Assembly (NCBI RefSeq): GCF_018687715.1
Contig: NC_056766.1
Location: 43,936,933 to 44,000,932 of the forward strand
Direction: 5' to 3'
DNA from: Carya illinoinensis
Lineage: Eukaryota > Streptophyta > Magnoliopsida > Fagales > Juglandaceae
DNA: 64,000 bases
A program made the translations under genes and the position numbers. Positions 45,233 to 58,253 of this stretch are shown here, in pieces. Below the pieces are notes generated by a model that had not been told where the DNA came from, made no database searches, and saw nothing but the letters and a program-made list of their open reading frames with translations. Within the stretch, counting starts at the first letter, position 1; each line of letters opens with the position of its first letter.

Positions 45233-47572
45233 CACCAACTTGTTTTAATGTTTCCTAGGATACAAATTGTTGATATTATATTTTGGATATTATATGCTAG
45301 GTTCCAGCCAAATCCATTGTGAAGCAAATATGTAATTTACTTGTTTGAATTTTTGGTCGCAACATTCAAGGGCTGTAATTGTTGGATATGTATGGTCTCT
45401 TGACATTACATCCAAAGCTGTAATGAAATGAACATGTTGATTTAGGGTAGGGAAACCAAACAACCTGCAAGATATGTATGGTTTGTTGTAACTTTTGGAA
45501 CTCAATTTTATAGGTAAAAGCTGTATCATTTCCATGCTCAAGATAGTTGACCTTGCAGGATTCTCTAGATGAGGGGTATGTGGAGCTGTGGGAAGAAGAC
45601 GTAAAAAAGTGGTTCTATGAAATGTAGAATAAACAAAGAACTAAAGTAATAATGAAGGAGAAAAAGTGACCGCTAACACATCTTTTTTATTGCATTAATC
45701 TTTTATTACTTTTTTGGTCAAAGAAACCTAGGCAAAATATACTAGGAGAAAAAATGATTATTTATTTCTCATTCTACATATCCTAGATGGGGAGCATCCT
45801 GAAACCTGAGTAGCATAACTTAAAAAAAATATAAAAAAAAAAAAAAGAATTGTTCACTTTTCATTCATGTATATCCTATGCAGACTTGGATATCATATAG
45901 ACTGATTACACATCAAAAGCATGAAACAATTCATAAATGGATTCAAATGCCCTCAGGGTTCATCCATATGACAACGTTACATACACATAAACATATAGAA
46001 AGGTAAAACTAACATAGTAGAATTTTGTGGTTTTAGTCCTGTTACCAGGTGCAATCTACATAGTAGAAAGGTAAAACTAACATATAAACAACGTTACATA
46101 CACATAGCAACTAACTTCTAACACTAATATGAAATCACTTACAGACTACCAATTAACATGCTACAACAAATGCAAAAGCCCAATACACTCGGAGTAGTGT
46201 GTGTGAATGTCTTATTTTAGCTTCACGTATAACAAGCACCAACCAAACTATTCTAAAGTGAGGGAGTCCTGCATGATACAAAACATAAATCCAATATAAG
46301 TTTTGTTAAGTGAACAACTAAGTAAAAAGAAGCATGTATATATAGTAGTAACTCTTAAGTTTGCTAAAGCATCAGCCAAACTATTCTATTCTTTATAAGA
46401 GTGAATATGTCTTCTCTATTAATTCTAAATTAAGTTTGCAAATGATAGCATAATCATAAACCATATTTAAAAACAGAATCATATGGCAAGAAAAACCATA
46501 AACAAACTTAACATCATGATTTCTAGCTAATGAAACATATATCCAAAACTAGGCATGCGGCCAGGATTCACTTTTGAAGTCCCCATATATCAATGTAATC
46601 GAATTAGCAAGCATTTAGCCAAAAGTTGTGCAACGGAAGCACGAGAGGTCTCACATGATCTAGCTAGCAGCTCCCAAATTTACCAAACCATCTCCCAAGA
46701 TTGAAGCAAATATCTTCACTTCTCATGAATCAAATCAACTTTACATACCCTCCTAAATAAAAACAATTAATACGAACCCCAATTCAATTATATATATAAT
46801 TTAAAAGTCAAGAATTATATATTCCAATAATCACTAATTAGTAACATCATTAATAACGTACGTGATAAACATATTCATGATCATATAGGTATAGGTGCGC
46901 AATATATATGAAGTGCTGAGAGTAAAAATTGTAAGGTTTATGATGTAAATTGCCAATTTTAATAGTTTATATGGTGCAATTTAAAGAAAAAGGAGTAGTT
47001 TGAAATCTTTCTCCACATTTCAGCTTCAAGATGAATTCTAGGTCTCATCTCATATACCCAACTCCAACGAGTCCCAAATCTTTGCCATTGTTTAGATTTA
47101 GGGTTAGGGTTTCGAAATTTAGAAATCAGGTGGAAAAAAAAATTAGAAGAAGATGAGGTCAGATGCGAAGAAGGGGATGATGAGATGTACCTTTCGTCTT
47201 CGTGGTCGTTTGTGGGGAAGCTTGCTCTTGAAGCCTAATTTGTTCCGTGGGTATGCAAAATGGGTGCAGATGAGAAGAAGCAAAAAGAAAAAGAAAAAAA
47301 AAGAAGATGAGGTTTCAGATGCAAATAATGGGAAGAAGAGAGGTACTGTTAGTCGTCGTGGTTCTCTTCTCTACGTCGTCTTTGTGGTTCTCTTCTCTGC
47401 GTTGTCTTCACACTCTCTTCAACCCAGGAAGCTTGCACTGAGGAGAGAACTGAACCCAGCTACATTCAACTAGGTTGTGTAATAATAAAATGCCCCATTT
47501 CATTATTACACATGGCTGTATGTGTACACGGGAGGTTCCCCACCCCCGTGTGTAAATAGAGTTTTTTTTTTA
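45233..47572. other. Intergenic stretch
   Basis: AT-rich. A 26-bp word (AGAAAGGTAAAACTAACATA) occurs twice at 46000-46090. The 106-codon frame at 47153-47473 is lysine- and serine-rich low complexity and I do not accept it as a gene. Confidence 0.5.
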
Positions 47573-47835
47573 TGGGATTTATGACTGTTCATCTAGTCTG
47601 GGTTTTACCCAGACCAGCCCGAAACCCGGATTTTAAAAACTGGATGAAGGTTCGGGTACAGGATTGTAAATCTGGGACCAGGGTTTTATAAAACGAAAAA
47701 AAAGCTATTGAATCATTGATTCCCACCCCCCCCCCAGATTTCGTCTCACCCGAGAGCAAGACTTCCCTCCTATCTCTCTCTCTAACTCTCTCTGTGCTCT
47801 GCGAAGTGCGATGCCCTATGCCTCCCTCCCCCAAT

Positions 47836-47862
47836 TTCCTCTCTCTCTCTCTCTCTCTCTTT
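47836..47862. repeat. CT microsatellite
   Basis: A run of CT dinucleotides inside the hAT-type element. Confidence 0.85.
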
Positions 47863-48540
47863 GCGCTCTGCCTTTGCGATGTCCTAGCCCCTCCCGAAAT
47901 CACTCTCTCATCTGCTCTATCTCTCACTTTGCTATTTGCGATGCCAAACGGTGGAAGTGCTTGAGCTTGGGATCCAAGAGATTGGAACGTATTTTCGTTT
48001 GGGTATGTGTTCTTTCTTCCCTCTGTTGTGTTCTCTCTTTGTTGATTTTGGGATTTTTTTTTATGAAAATGTTTGAGTATTTTTATGGGTTAGATCTGTT
48101 TGAATGTAAATGTTTGAGGAGTATTCTATTTAGATCTGTTTAGCTACAAAATGCTAGAGCCTTGGGTTATTATTATTTGGAAGAATGTGTTTAGATATGA
48201 AGAATTGTTAAAGAATGGGTTTGATGCTATGTATACAAACAGAAAAAATAAATAACAGATCTGTTTAGCTTGCTTCTGATCCAAGCTCAAAAGAACCTAA
48301 TAAACAAATTGTGGAAGCTGGAGACACATGGCTACCAAGTAAAACTCTGAAAACAATGAGAAATGGAGATCACGAAATTTCACAACAAACCCATGTGAAG
48401 AGAGCTATGTTTGTAATTGCATGTGTTTGGGAATCTAAGTTTGCTGTAGTGATGTTTGTATGCAGAAAAGAAACAAAAAAATAAAACTGTTGACAATTAT
48501 GAAATAAATAAAAATAAAAATTTGGCTCAATCTGCTCTTT

Positions 48541-48542
48541 TT

Positions 48543-48576
<34 letters not shown>
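48541..48576. repeat. Poly-T tract
   Basis: A long T run, broken once, inside the hAT-type element. Confidence 0.85.
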
Positions 48577-48579
<3 letters not shown>

Positions 48580-49250
48580 ATGGGTTGTTTTTCTTTCTGG
48601 GTTCTGTAGCATTTGTGCTGTCTGTGAAGGAGAGAAACATAGAAAAAATAATTAAAGTATAATTTTTTTTTTTTAATTTAAGTTTCCGTTCTTTTTATAT
48701 CTTGTCAAAGAGAAAATTGCGTGAAAGTAGTTTGATTGAAATCTTCAAATCGGGATTTAAGGGAAAGGACTGATTGTTCTCAATTTTGGATATGCACATG
48801 GTCTTGTTTGGCTTTTTAAAAGATAACAAAAATTTCTTCTCAATGCCTCGTGTAGTTGTTTGATGAGCTAGTGTTGGGGACTGGTTAAAGTTCTGCAATA
48901 TGTAAGATCAGGAACTTTACAAACAAAATTGGATTCAAGCTTGAGTACATCTGTTTTGTATTCCTTGACATAGCTTAGTTGATACTAATGGCCTATTTAC
49001 TTGATCAAATAAAATCTTATTTTACCTTAAAAAAAGGCTCTGCGTGAGCTACAACTCTCAAGCCCGGCCACTTGGATTGTCAATGCATTATATAGTGTTA
49101 ATTATGTTTGCCTCTTGGACGTTGCTAGTACCATGAGAGAAGATTATGTTGTAACATGTTTGATTTGGTTTATTATGGCATGTTTTTCCTGTCAAATTTC
49201 CAAATATTTGATTTGGTTATAGTTCAAAACAGAGTTTGTTTTCGTTTCAG

Positions 49251-49446
49251 ATATTAGCTTTTGCTGGCTATGCTTTATCAACCTTTAAGGTAAATTTTGT
49301 TCTCATCAACAATTTTGGCCTTACATTTTTGGTGTGAGATTAAAGACTACATAGCTTTTCTAATTATTAAAAATTTTTGTTTTGTGCAGGATCTCTTTCA
49401 GTCAGATCACTTGAAGTTGCTACTTGATGTGAAATTAAATCATTGA
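49251..49446 (+). pseudogene. Two small exons captured inside the hAT-type element
   Basis: TTTCGTTTCAG precedes an exon of 13 codons (ILAFAGYALSTFK, 49251-49289) ending AAG/GTAAATT. TTTTGTGCAG precedes the next exon (49390) with DLFQSDHLKLLLDV..., ending TGA at 49444-49446. Both are in the same phase. Source gene unknown. Confidence 0.4.
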
Positions 49447-50099
49447 TAAAAGACCATGCTAATGATTTGTAATTCATATATTATAATTTTGTAATATAAT
49501 ATATAAATAACAAAATAATGTAATATGTAGTGGATTGCATGCATTTTAGTTTTTCATGTTTATATATTTTTATTATTCTAGATAGTGTTAGTATTATGCT
49601 TTTTAATATGACTTTGAAATTTTTTTCATAAAATATAGGCTTTTATTAAAAAAAAAATTATGATTTTCAACAAGTTTTATTATTATTAAATATAGGCTTT
49701 TACTAAAGGGAATTTCGCTATTCAACAAGGATTTTTCTTGAAAAGTCTATAATATGATATAGGCATTTATTTTTTCAAAACAAATAGGCTTTTAAAGGGA
49801 ACTATGGACTTTATTTAAAAAAAAAACTTCATATAGGCCAGAATTTGGATTTTTGGGTTGTAAAAATCTGGATTAATCCGGGTTCCGAACTGGGTCATAA
49901 CCCGGGCATACTCGGCCAGGGTTGGAAACCCAGGTTCGGGGTTGGGCATACTTAGATACCCGATCTGATATTCGGTTGAACACTCCTAATTGGGATTGCC
50001 GGTAATTTGGCCTAAGTAATAGGCTTTGAGCTTCTTTTACAAGTGTTTTTTTTATATTATTTTTTTTTTCTAATTTGGTCAATAATTACAGTATTCCTT

Positions 50100-50280
50100 G
50101 GTAGGCTTTTAATATTTTTAATATTTTATTTAGAAATTTATAAAAGCTATAATGATTAATTTAAAAGTATTTGTATGAGTTATATTTGGAAAGGAAAATA
50201 AATGAGATTAGATGATCATAAGATTATATGAAATGGGATGAGATGAAAAAGGTTACCAAACATCTCCTTAAAACAAGACA
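50100..50280. repeat. Dispersed repeat, MITE-like
   Basis: The reverse complement begins AAGGAGATGTTTGGTAACC and is rich in ATCTCAT words, the appearance of short hAT-derived repeats that I associate with Fagales genomes. It shares a GATGAGATGA character with 56658-56900. Confidence 0.4.
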
Positions 50281-50405
50281 AAATATTCAATAGAGGACAT
50301 GATTACAATTTACAATAACAATATTTTTAAAAAATATATGGGTTGCTTCATGGCAAGCTCCTCTAAGACAATAATTAATAATTAATGCACTTATGTTCTA
50401 TATTA

Positions 50406-52732
50406 TGTGATGTTCCCAACTTCCACGTACGGACACGTGGAAATTGAGGCATCAGGATAATGAAAACATGGGTCACACATCCTATCACTAAGTGCCAAGT
50501 GCGTGCACAAGCAACATGTGTGAACAAAAGTCGTAGCGGTTAAATTAAAGTCAACCAACTAAGTACCAGAAATTTTAAATATAATTTCACTTAAATAGAA
50601 TTATTTCAAAAGTATTACAATTTTTAGTAACATTATAAAATCAAAATACATAATTTAAAGGTAATGAAATAATTTCCAAATAATACAAGCAAAACTCCAA
50701 TCAGTCCTCTGGTAGAGCCACCTCCTCTTCATCTGCATCAAAGTTTACGGTACTAAAGACGGTACCGCAGGTGAGTAATAATCCAAACACCTACAAGATA
50801 AAAAATATATTAAAGTTCAACAATATGTATGAACAGGATGTCATATACATGAGATTCAAAAATGATCTTCTTCCTAAATAAACATTTTTCCAACGCACGC
50901 CAAAAATCTCATTTTTGGCCCACAATAAATTCCTTTAAAACAATTACTCGTCATTATCCCAGATAATGACAAAAAATAAGGGAAAATAGTTCACGAAAAT
51001 CCACTTATAAAAATCCGACCATTTTTCTAGAAAATGGCCCACAAATATCTTTTAATCAAACTGAGAAAATGGCCCTTATCCAATATCAAGACCAGTTTCC
51101 ATTTTATTGTATGCACCATGATCTCCTCTAGGGATCATCCGCACACTCTGGCTCCTATGCTACACCACAGGTAACGACTACGCATGTGACATCTACACGA
51201 GCGATACCCAGCTCTGCACCTGGCGTGTACCATGACCAGGCATCCTCTAGTCCCCGCCAGCCGAGGGACCACGGAGTCGGCCGACAACGTTACTGTATCG
51301 TCCAAGCCAGTTGTCGCCCAGCGACAACCCAGTGGATGTCACTCAGTATTTTTCGCTCCCGAGTGACTAGAGGAGCTCCACCGAGATAATGCCTCATCTC
51401 GACTTGGGGTCATAATACACACGCACCCAAAAATCCATTTAACTCATAAAAACCCAATTTTCAATTTCCAACACATGTATATGCATGCACCATGCAATGT
51501 AAATGACATGATACAAAAAATCCAACAGTCCAAATCATGCAAACATAAATAACTTAATCCTCAAATCCATCAGACCCCTGACTCCTCGGACTCAATCCGG
51601 CATAACCAATCAATCACAATTTATTGTAAAAGTAATAATATATTTAAATCTAAAAGTGAGTTTGGAAAATACTTATAGTGCTATAAAATATTTTTTGAAT
51701 TATCAATGAGCTGCAAAAGGTGGTGGCAAAGCAATATAATAGTGCAAAATGCACTATGGCCGTGGGTCACAAAATACCCATTTTTGAATAGGAACAAACG
51801 AAAACTAGGAAATGCTAGGGTAGGGCTTAAGGGTGTTGATGAAGTTAATAGAAGTGGTGGTTGGTCGTGGGTGGCGGTGAAAATGGCGGTTGAAAGCCAA
51901 AAAGCCCAAAAAGAAAAGTGGGTTGGCTGAGTTTCACCGGTGACGAATCGGAGCTGGGGTTGGGTGAATTAGGTAGTTGGAATGCTGGTGATGATATGGT
52001 GAATAAGTGATAGCCAACGGAGGAGGCACGACAGCACAGGGAGCACAAAACCATGCGGCTTGGGTGGTACTCGTGGCGGTTAATGGCGGCATTTGGGGTG
52101 TTGAAAATGGAGGGGTGAGGTCGCCAGTGAGTGGGGAAGAAAATGGAAGCAACGGCAACAGCAATGGGCGGTGCACGATGGAGCTGGAAGGAAAATGGGC
52201 CATGGCATCCAGCCATGCGTGGTGGCTAGGGAATGATCACCAGCCGGAGGGGAAGAGAATGAGATGGGTGGTGAGACACATGGCAGCACAACGGTAGTGC
52301 TAGGGGCTGACGAAGGAAATGGGCGCAAAGAAGAAAAAGAGAAGGAAAATGAGAAAAAAGAAAAAGGGAAAAAGAAAAAGGAATAAAAAGAAATGAGGTC
52401 TAACCCTCACAACTTGGGTCAAGAAACTGATCCAACGAAAATTATTTCTAAAATAACAAGTTAAATAAAATAATTCAAACGCAGTGATTAAATAAAATAA
52501 AATAATAAAATCTAAAAACACAATAATTTTAAAGCCCAAAAATAAACTAATTTAAATTAAAGAACAGTTTAAATAATAAATAACAAGAAAACATATTAAA
52601 ATAATTTCACAACTTAAAAATCATAAAATAATATTGCAAAAATCACATTTAATTTAAAATAAGAAAATCACTAATTATAATAATTTAAATAAAATCATTC
52701 AATAAAAATACATGTAAAATAGAGATATCACA
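50406..52732 (-). repeat. Gypsy solo LTR
   Basis: 2327 bp with TGTGAT...ATCACA termini and a perfect 5-bp duplication TATTA (50401-50405 and 52733-52737). There is no internal sequence on either side, so it formed by recombination between two LTRs. It matches the LTR pieces at 1-1530 and 1565-2061. Open frames inside (for example 51845-52216) lie in GC-rich LTR sequence and are not counted as genes. Confidence 0.9.
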
Positions 52733-52737
52733 TATTA

Positions 52738-55700
52738 CACACACCAATTCACTACAATAGAATCGGTAGCTTATTGCAAGAAAAAAACCATTGGTATAAG
52801 TCAAATTGTCGTTGCCAAAGACTACAATGAAATTTCGTTATTCAACTCTCGCAAATCCCGCCTCGGAAAATGTTAGTTGCAACAAAATGTTTTCCGTTGC
52901 AACTTGTAACTTTTAGCAACGATATTTTATCGTTGCAAGCTATATACAAGGTGCATATGAGTAATATGTATAATCATTGCAAATAACTATTTACAAAAAA
53001 ATAAAAAAAATAAAAAAATAAAAAAATTGATGCAAATAGTGATCTTCCATAAGAGAAAAAAAATTACATAATCACATAAGGATGTAAGATCTGGGATAAG
53101 AAAATATAAGAGTACTCCCAATAGCTCTTGTAAAATGTATTTTTTTTTTAAATATAAAAAATGTTCTTAAAATGCTATTCCATTTAATTTTGTATTTTAA
53201 AAATATTATATATTTTACTACAATGATCTATCTACATATAGAAGATTCTGTTCATCAAATTTTAATAATATACTGTAAAAGATAGGATAGAGAATGTATT
53301 GAAAATGCTTTATTGGAGAGGGTGATCAAAATATTAGACACGATGTAAAAATGATATTTATAGTCGTGGTTGTACAAACGTCATATAGTTTTTTGAAAAA
53401 AAAGTAAATTAATATAAGATCAATATAAAAAAATTAATTTTTTAATTATAGATCATATTTTTTTTTAAAATAATTATGTAATATTTACACGTTAAATAAT
53501 ATATATGTAGCATTATCCTTGTAAACGAGAGCTTTCAAACGTGGTCAGGAACTGACAGAAATCTGGTCGAGTCAGAGAAGCCAAAAAATGACAGTACTAT
53601 AGATATGCTAATTTTCCTTGGCAGTACCGATTGAAGCAAAACGTCTTTTCCAGCAGTACTATAGAATCTTTCTCGTGCTAGGACCAATGGAATTGGTTAC
53701 ATTAAAATCATTTTAAAATTTAATTAAAACTATATATTTTACATAAAATTAAAGTCATTCCAGGCATACCTTATTTTTATATTTTACAATTACATTAATT
53801 ATATAATAATTAATAATTTAATTTTTATTTAAATTAATTATTTTCAAATTATTATTTTTCCTCAACCTATTATTTTTTATTTACAAAACAATGTGCAAGA
53901 ACCTTCTTGTATATTAATTTGCACAAAACTAATATACAAAAAATATATACGTAAATGAAAAAATTGTACAGTTGGTTAGGTTCCTCGTAACCTCATGCTT
54001 ATATATTGAACCAAAATGTACGTTCCTCCTGCTCATGTACGTACAAGAAACTTACCTCCGACTTATATATTAATGTTAAATGTCTTTTTATTTTTATTTG
54101 TGTATATATTTTTTGATATTCTTAAACACTTAAAAATAAATTTACAATATTATTAAAAAAAAATAGATACTGCTAAGGTGGCTCTTAGCGGTCCTCTAGA
54201 AGTGCCTTTTAGGTTAAATTATTATTATTTTTTCTTTTTTCACATTTTTTAAACAATATTAATTTCTTTTTTAAAAAAATATCAATATATTAGTAGTCAC
54301 TTCTTTAATTATTAAGTAAAAAATATTATAAAAAATTAAATACATGGATAATCAAAATGAGAAAATAAACTAATAGAATATATTATTATTTCTTAAAAAT
54401 ATACTTACTTATTCACTAAATAAAATAAAAATAAAATAAGAAGAGAATTCATGAGTACAAATTCTGGATGATGACTTTAACCCTTTACTTTAAGTAATGA
54501 GCAGTACTGCACCCGAGGATGGGTCTTGATAAAGCCGTTTGGCTTTTTTTATTTTATTTTATTTTTATTTTATTAAAAATTCAGTACAAAAATGGGTCAC
54601 ATTACTTGGTGAGAGTAGTATTTTCCATAAAATAAAGTAAAATGAGACTTTGATGACCGGGAGTGGCTATCGAAAAAAGCTACCAAATGGTTTTTTTTTT
54701 TTTATAATTATTTTTACTTAATAATTAATGAAATAATTTTTTAATTATGAGTTTGAGCAAATTTTTTCTTAAAATGTTTAAAGGGGTATAAAAAATATTT
54801 GAAAAATAGAAACAAGAAAGAAAATACTTCAAGTAATATTGCTTGGTTTGCTAAGCATGAAAAGGTTCACTTTAATTAAAATTAACGAGATTCTATAAAA
54901 GTAAACTTTTAAATTGACTTAGTTAAAATTATTTTTATTATAAAATAGATATAACGTATTATAAGACATGATCATGTTAGTTTATAGATTTATTTTTATA
55001 AAATCTCTTAATTTCTGTAATACTATCAAAATATGCACCTTACATGTAACGCTTCTGTGCTAAAATAATTGGTTTCAATCCAACCTCGCATATATAAGAA
55101 GTACTGATCAGTATGGGAAATGATACTTACAACTATTTTAATAAATATTTTAAAATTCATTAATTAATCAATCAATGCAATCTGCATGCTACTGCATTAA
55201 AAATGAATTTCAATTTCTAAAGCTACTTTCAATTTTAGATAAATATTATAAAATAGTTATAAGAGCTAGAATTGTAAGTTAATATTTTTTTTTTCAAGTT
55301 TTCAATGGTGAAATATGGCAGTCATGCTAATTGAAGAATGCCATCGTATTTAGTAAATAAGAGTATGTATCTCATAATCTGATGAGACTCAAATTAATAA
55401 TGTAATGAAGTCTTTCACTGTTGCTACAAAAATATATGGTTTAAAAATATGAAGTGGGAGGACGGCAGGGATACCAATTAATTAATCCGAATTCTTCTTT
55501 TTGTTTTTTCAGACTCAATATATATAAGATTACAAGACTAATGCCTATTGACGTCTTTTTATTTATTTTTTATTTTTTTACTTTGTTTAGGGAAATTGTC
55601 TCTATTCATTCATAAAAAAAAATTACATTCATTACCGAATATATTCTAGGATATCCCTATATCAAACATGACTTTATAAATCAAAATAATGCATTTAGAG

Positions 55701-55927
55701 CTCCAACAATATACAATTTCTTTTTGTCACTGGTTTGGTCTTCACTGTTGCTGACACTGTCTACAGACAAACGTCCAAAAGACAACCCTTTTTGTCTAAA
55801 TATACAGAGATTCAACATCACTATTCATAGAAAGAGAGGACTCAACCTCTACAGATAAACGTATGAAAGACGAACTATTTTTTTTAATTTTAATTAATAA
55901 TAAGGAAACTAAAAAGGAAAGTCATGA
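52738..55927. other. AT-rich intergenic stretch
   Basis: No gene found. 52745-52960 carries GTTGCAA words resembling a decayed DNA transposon end, and a dispersed repeat lies at 53350-53517. Confidence 0.6.
53350..53517. repeat. Dispersed MITE-like repeat, copy 2
   Basis: It is similar to 18296-18450 in the same orientation (AAAAAAATTAATTTTTTAAT, TAGATCATA, ATATTTACACGTTAAA). Confidence 0.4.
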
Positions 55928-56082
55928 GATAGATTTGAAAAATGATGGATTACAGTTTAGACCCAACTCTATTAAACTACGAAATCTATGATGGCCCAAG
56001 AAGTAAGATAGATGCGAAAAAAGACGGATTATAGTTTGAACCAACTCTGTTAGACTACAAAATCTATGATGGCTTGAGAATG
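55928..56082. repeat. Tandem duplication of about 77 bp
   Basis: Two copies share ATGGATTACAGTTT/ACGGATTATAGTTT, CCAACTCT and AAATCTATGATGGC. Confidence 0.75.
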
Positions 56083-56495
56083 CAATACACTTGTCTTTTT
56101 TCAACCACAAATGTTAGATCTGAAAGGTCTGGTAGTGGCAAGTTCGTTGATCTGGCATATGTCAAAAAGAGCTGCCAGAAGGGGTGGCGCATGAGGACCA
56201 CATGCAAATGTGGGTGGCCCGTGAGAATCGCGCGCAGTGATTTTCGCAAAACCACCACTTTCCTCTGAACGATTTTCGACTTGTAAATCTGCTTGTGTCG
56301 CGTGTCTCTCGGGAGTTGTCGGAAAATTACAGATCTATCTTTTTCTACCTTGAAGAAAATAAAATAAAACTAAGTAAAAGAAATATTGATAGACAATGTC
56401 GGTGAATGGAAGGAGGGGGAAAGAGAGGGAGGAGGAGGAGAAGGCCAAGTCCTTCCCTCTAACAAAAATTAGGTCTGGAGCCCTTGATTTTTTAT

Positions 56496-56496
<1 letters not shown>
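56083..56496. other. Unassigned stretch
   Basis: Overlapping frames of about 64 codons occur on both strands near 56064-56268, but neither looks like a known protein. Confidence 0.4.

Positions 56497-56541
<45 letters not shown>
56497..56541. repeat. GA microsatellite
   Basis: About 22 AG repeats. Confidence 0.95.
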
Positions 56542-56544
<3 letters not shown>

Positions 56545-56657
56545 GAGGGGGGAGTGGGAAAGAGGTGCCTAGGGTTTTTCCTATTTTGATGTTTTGATAA
56601 TAATAGAAACTAAAGATTAATATTTACAACAGATACAACACAGAGATAAATTCTAAG

Positions 56658-56900
56658 GGCTTGTTTGGCCAAAAGTGAGATGAGATGAGCATTCTATGAA
56701 TAGTAGTAAAATGATTTGTGAATAGTAATGAAACGGTTTTATTTAAGATATTTGATTGGATTTTGAAAAATGATAGAAAAAAAGTTGAATAAAAGTATTA
56801 TAAAGTTAAAAATATTATTAGAATATAATTTGTTAATATTATTTTAGTTTTAAAATTTGAAAAAAGCAGTATTATTCTTTGTGTTTTGTTTGGTATTATT
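56658..56900. repeat. Dispersed MITE-like repeat
   Basis: It starts GGGCTTGTTTGGCC, has GAGATGAGATGAGC, ATGATTTGTGAATAGTA and TTGGATTTTGAAAAATGA, and ends TTTGTGTTTTGTTTGG. It has no coding capacity. I associate this sequence type with walnut-family and oak genomes from memory. Confidence 0.5.
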
Positions 56901-56942
56901 TTTATACTAAACTTATACTATAGTGTCTAATTACATGTTGTT

Positions 56943-57204
56943 ATAGTACTATAGTATTACATATTATTATTATTATATTATACTAGCTAGCTAGTCTCTA
57001 AGTTGTTTCTACTATAGTTATTTATAGTGTCTAATTATCTGTTATTTTACTTTAGTAAATTAATATTATGTGTTAGTTATAGTACTATAGTATTATATAT
57101 TATTATTATATTATACTAGCTAGTCTCTAAGTTGTTTCTACTATAGTTATTTATAGTGTCTAATTATCTGTTATTTTACTTTAGTAAATTAGTATTATGT
57201 GTTA
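56943..57204. repeat. Tandem duplication of about 130 bp
   Basis: Two close copies of a unit containing TATAGTACTATAGTATTA, CTAGTCTCTAAGTTG and TATCTGTTATTTTACTTTAG (offset about 129-135 bp). Confidence 0.85.
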
Positions 57205-57481
57205 TTAATTTAATCTAATTTACTTATTTCTATACTAGACTTATACTATAGTTTCTAATTGCATGTTATACTAATATCTAACTTATTTCTAACTTAATAA
57301 GTTTATACTAGACTTATTTCTAGTATTTAATTCCATGTTATAATATTATGTATGGTAGTAATACTATCATGCATGTTTACATATATTAAATTATTAGTCT
57401 ATTAATATTATAATATAAACATATTATTTTATAATAATTAGCTCATAGTATTATATTGTTGAATTTAACTATACATATAAT

Positions 57482-57870
57482 TTGTTCAAGTCAATGAATT
57501 CAACACACATCCTTCACTTGCCATTCGAGGTGAACCTTATGGCAAGAAGTCGGTCCACCTCCTTCTATTGCGGCGTACTTCTCAGCACTAAAGTTCCTCT
57601 TTTACTACTGGATCTTCTTATCACGATTCACACTCAAATGGTGTTCAATAACACCTCTATTGATACCAGGCATGTCTGCATGACTCTAGGTAAATATATC
57701 TTGCTGCTTAGTGATGAAACATATTAGCTGCGATCTCATCTCGGGCTCCTTCCTTGTGCCTATTCCCACCCTCCTCTCTAGGCCCATATTGTCTAGTGCG
57801 ACCAACTCAAGGGGCTCATTGGCCATGACATAGAGGTCCAAGGGTAAACCTCTGATACCTAAATTAATAT
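57482..57870 (-). pseudogene. pol: Gypsy reverse-transcriptase N-terminal fragment
   Basis: The minus-strand translation contains ICFITKQQDIFT, then a stop, SHADMPGIN, HHLSVNRDKKIQ, two stops, and KRNFSAEKYAAI. The order matches the DVFAW..DMPGIDP..HRL region at the start of plant Gypsy RT. Several stops make it a dead fragment. Upstream codons (57870-58097, LSLTEVTALNAEAWYLEPSAG) may belong to the same element or to another source; I do not recognise them. Confidence 0.7.
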
Positions 57871-58086
57871 TTCGCTGTAGAGGAATAAAAAGAAAGGGAG
57901 AGTGGGAGTTCTGAGTGTAAGAAAATCACCCTCCCTTCATTTACCTTCGTGGTGGCTTTTAAATGTCTCAATTTTGGAATTCCCGCGCTTGGTTCAAGAT
58001 ACCATGCTTCCGCATTTAGTGCAGTAACTTCTGTCAAGGACAAGATCTCCCGCTTAGATCTCCTGCCTGAACTACTTTTATTGGAT

Positions 58087-58141
58087 GGGCTAATCATGAA
58101 GGCTATTGGATGGGCTAATCATGAAGGTTATTGGATGGGCT
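58087..58141. repeat. Short tandem repeat, 25-bp unit
   Basis: GGATGGGCTAATCATGAAGG occurs twice, plus a third partial copy. Confidence 0.8.
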
Positions 58142-58157
58142 ATTTTTATTCAATCAA

Positions 58158-58253
58158 GTAGTGGTAGTTGCTAGCCATGTATGCGTGCGTATTTATAGCC
58201 TTTTCAAACCCATATAGAAACAAGCCGTTTTAATTTTTTGATGTTGTCCCAAC
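58158..58253 (-). promoter_or_regulatory. Orphan copy of the class V chitinase promoter
   Basis: It matches 61936-62035 over about 96 bp with few differences, including the TATA box CTATAAATA (58190-58198, minus). No GH18 gene follows on the minus side, where a Gypsy fragment lies instead. Confidence 0.75.

Larger units (their letters stand above)
47581..49990. mobile_element. Probable non-autonomous hAT-type transposon
   Basis: It is flanked by near-perfect 8-bp duplications (TGGGATTT at 47573-47580, TGGGATTG at 49991-49998). The ends are inverted and similar: ATGACTGTTCATC on the left, ATTAGGAGTGTTCAAC on the right (reverse complement). Both subterminal regions carry CCCGGG/GGGTT-rich words. 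No transposase is seen. The interior contains exon-like pieces with splice sites (49251-49446). Confidence 0.55.

Noticed and set aside
47153..47473. 106-codon ORF with poly-lysine
   Set aside because: Low complexity, internally repeated and without recognisable domains; no support for a gene.
51845..52328. Several 80-120 codon frames on both strands
   Set aside because: They lie in the GC-rich part of the solo Gypsy LTR and overlap each other in different frames.
52745..52960. CACTA-like transposon end (CACTACAATAGAA, then GTTGCAA words)
   Set aside because: The terminal word only partly fits the CACTACAAGAAA consensus and no opposite end was found.
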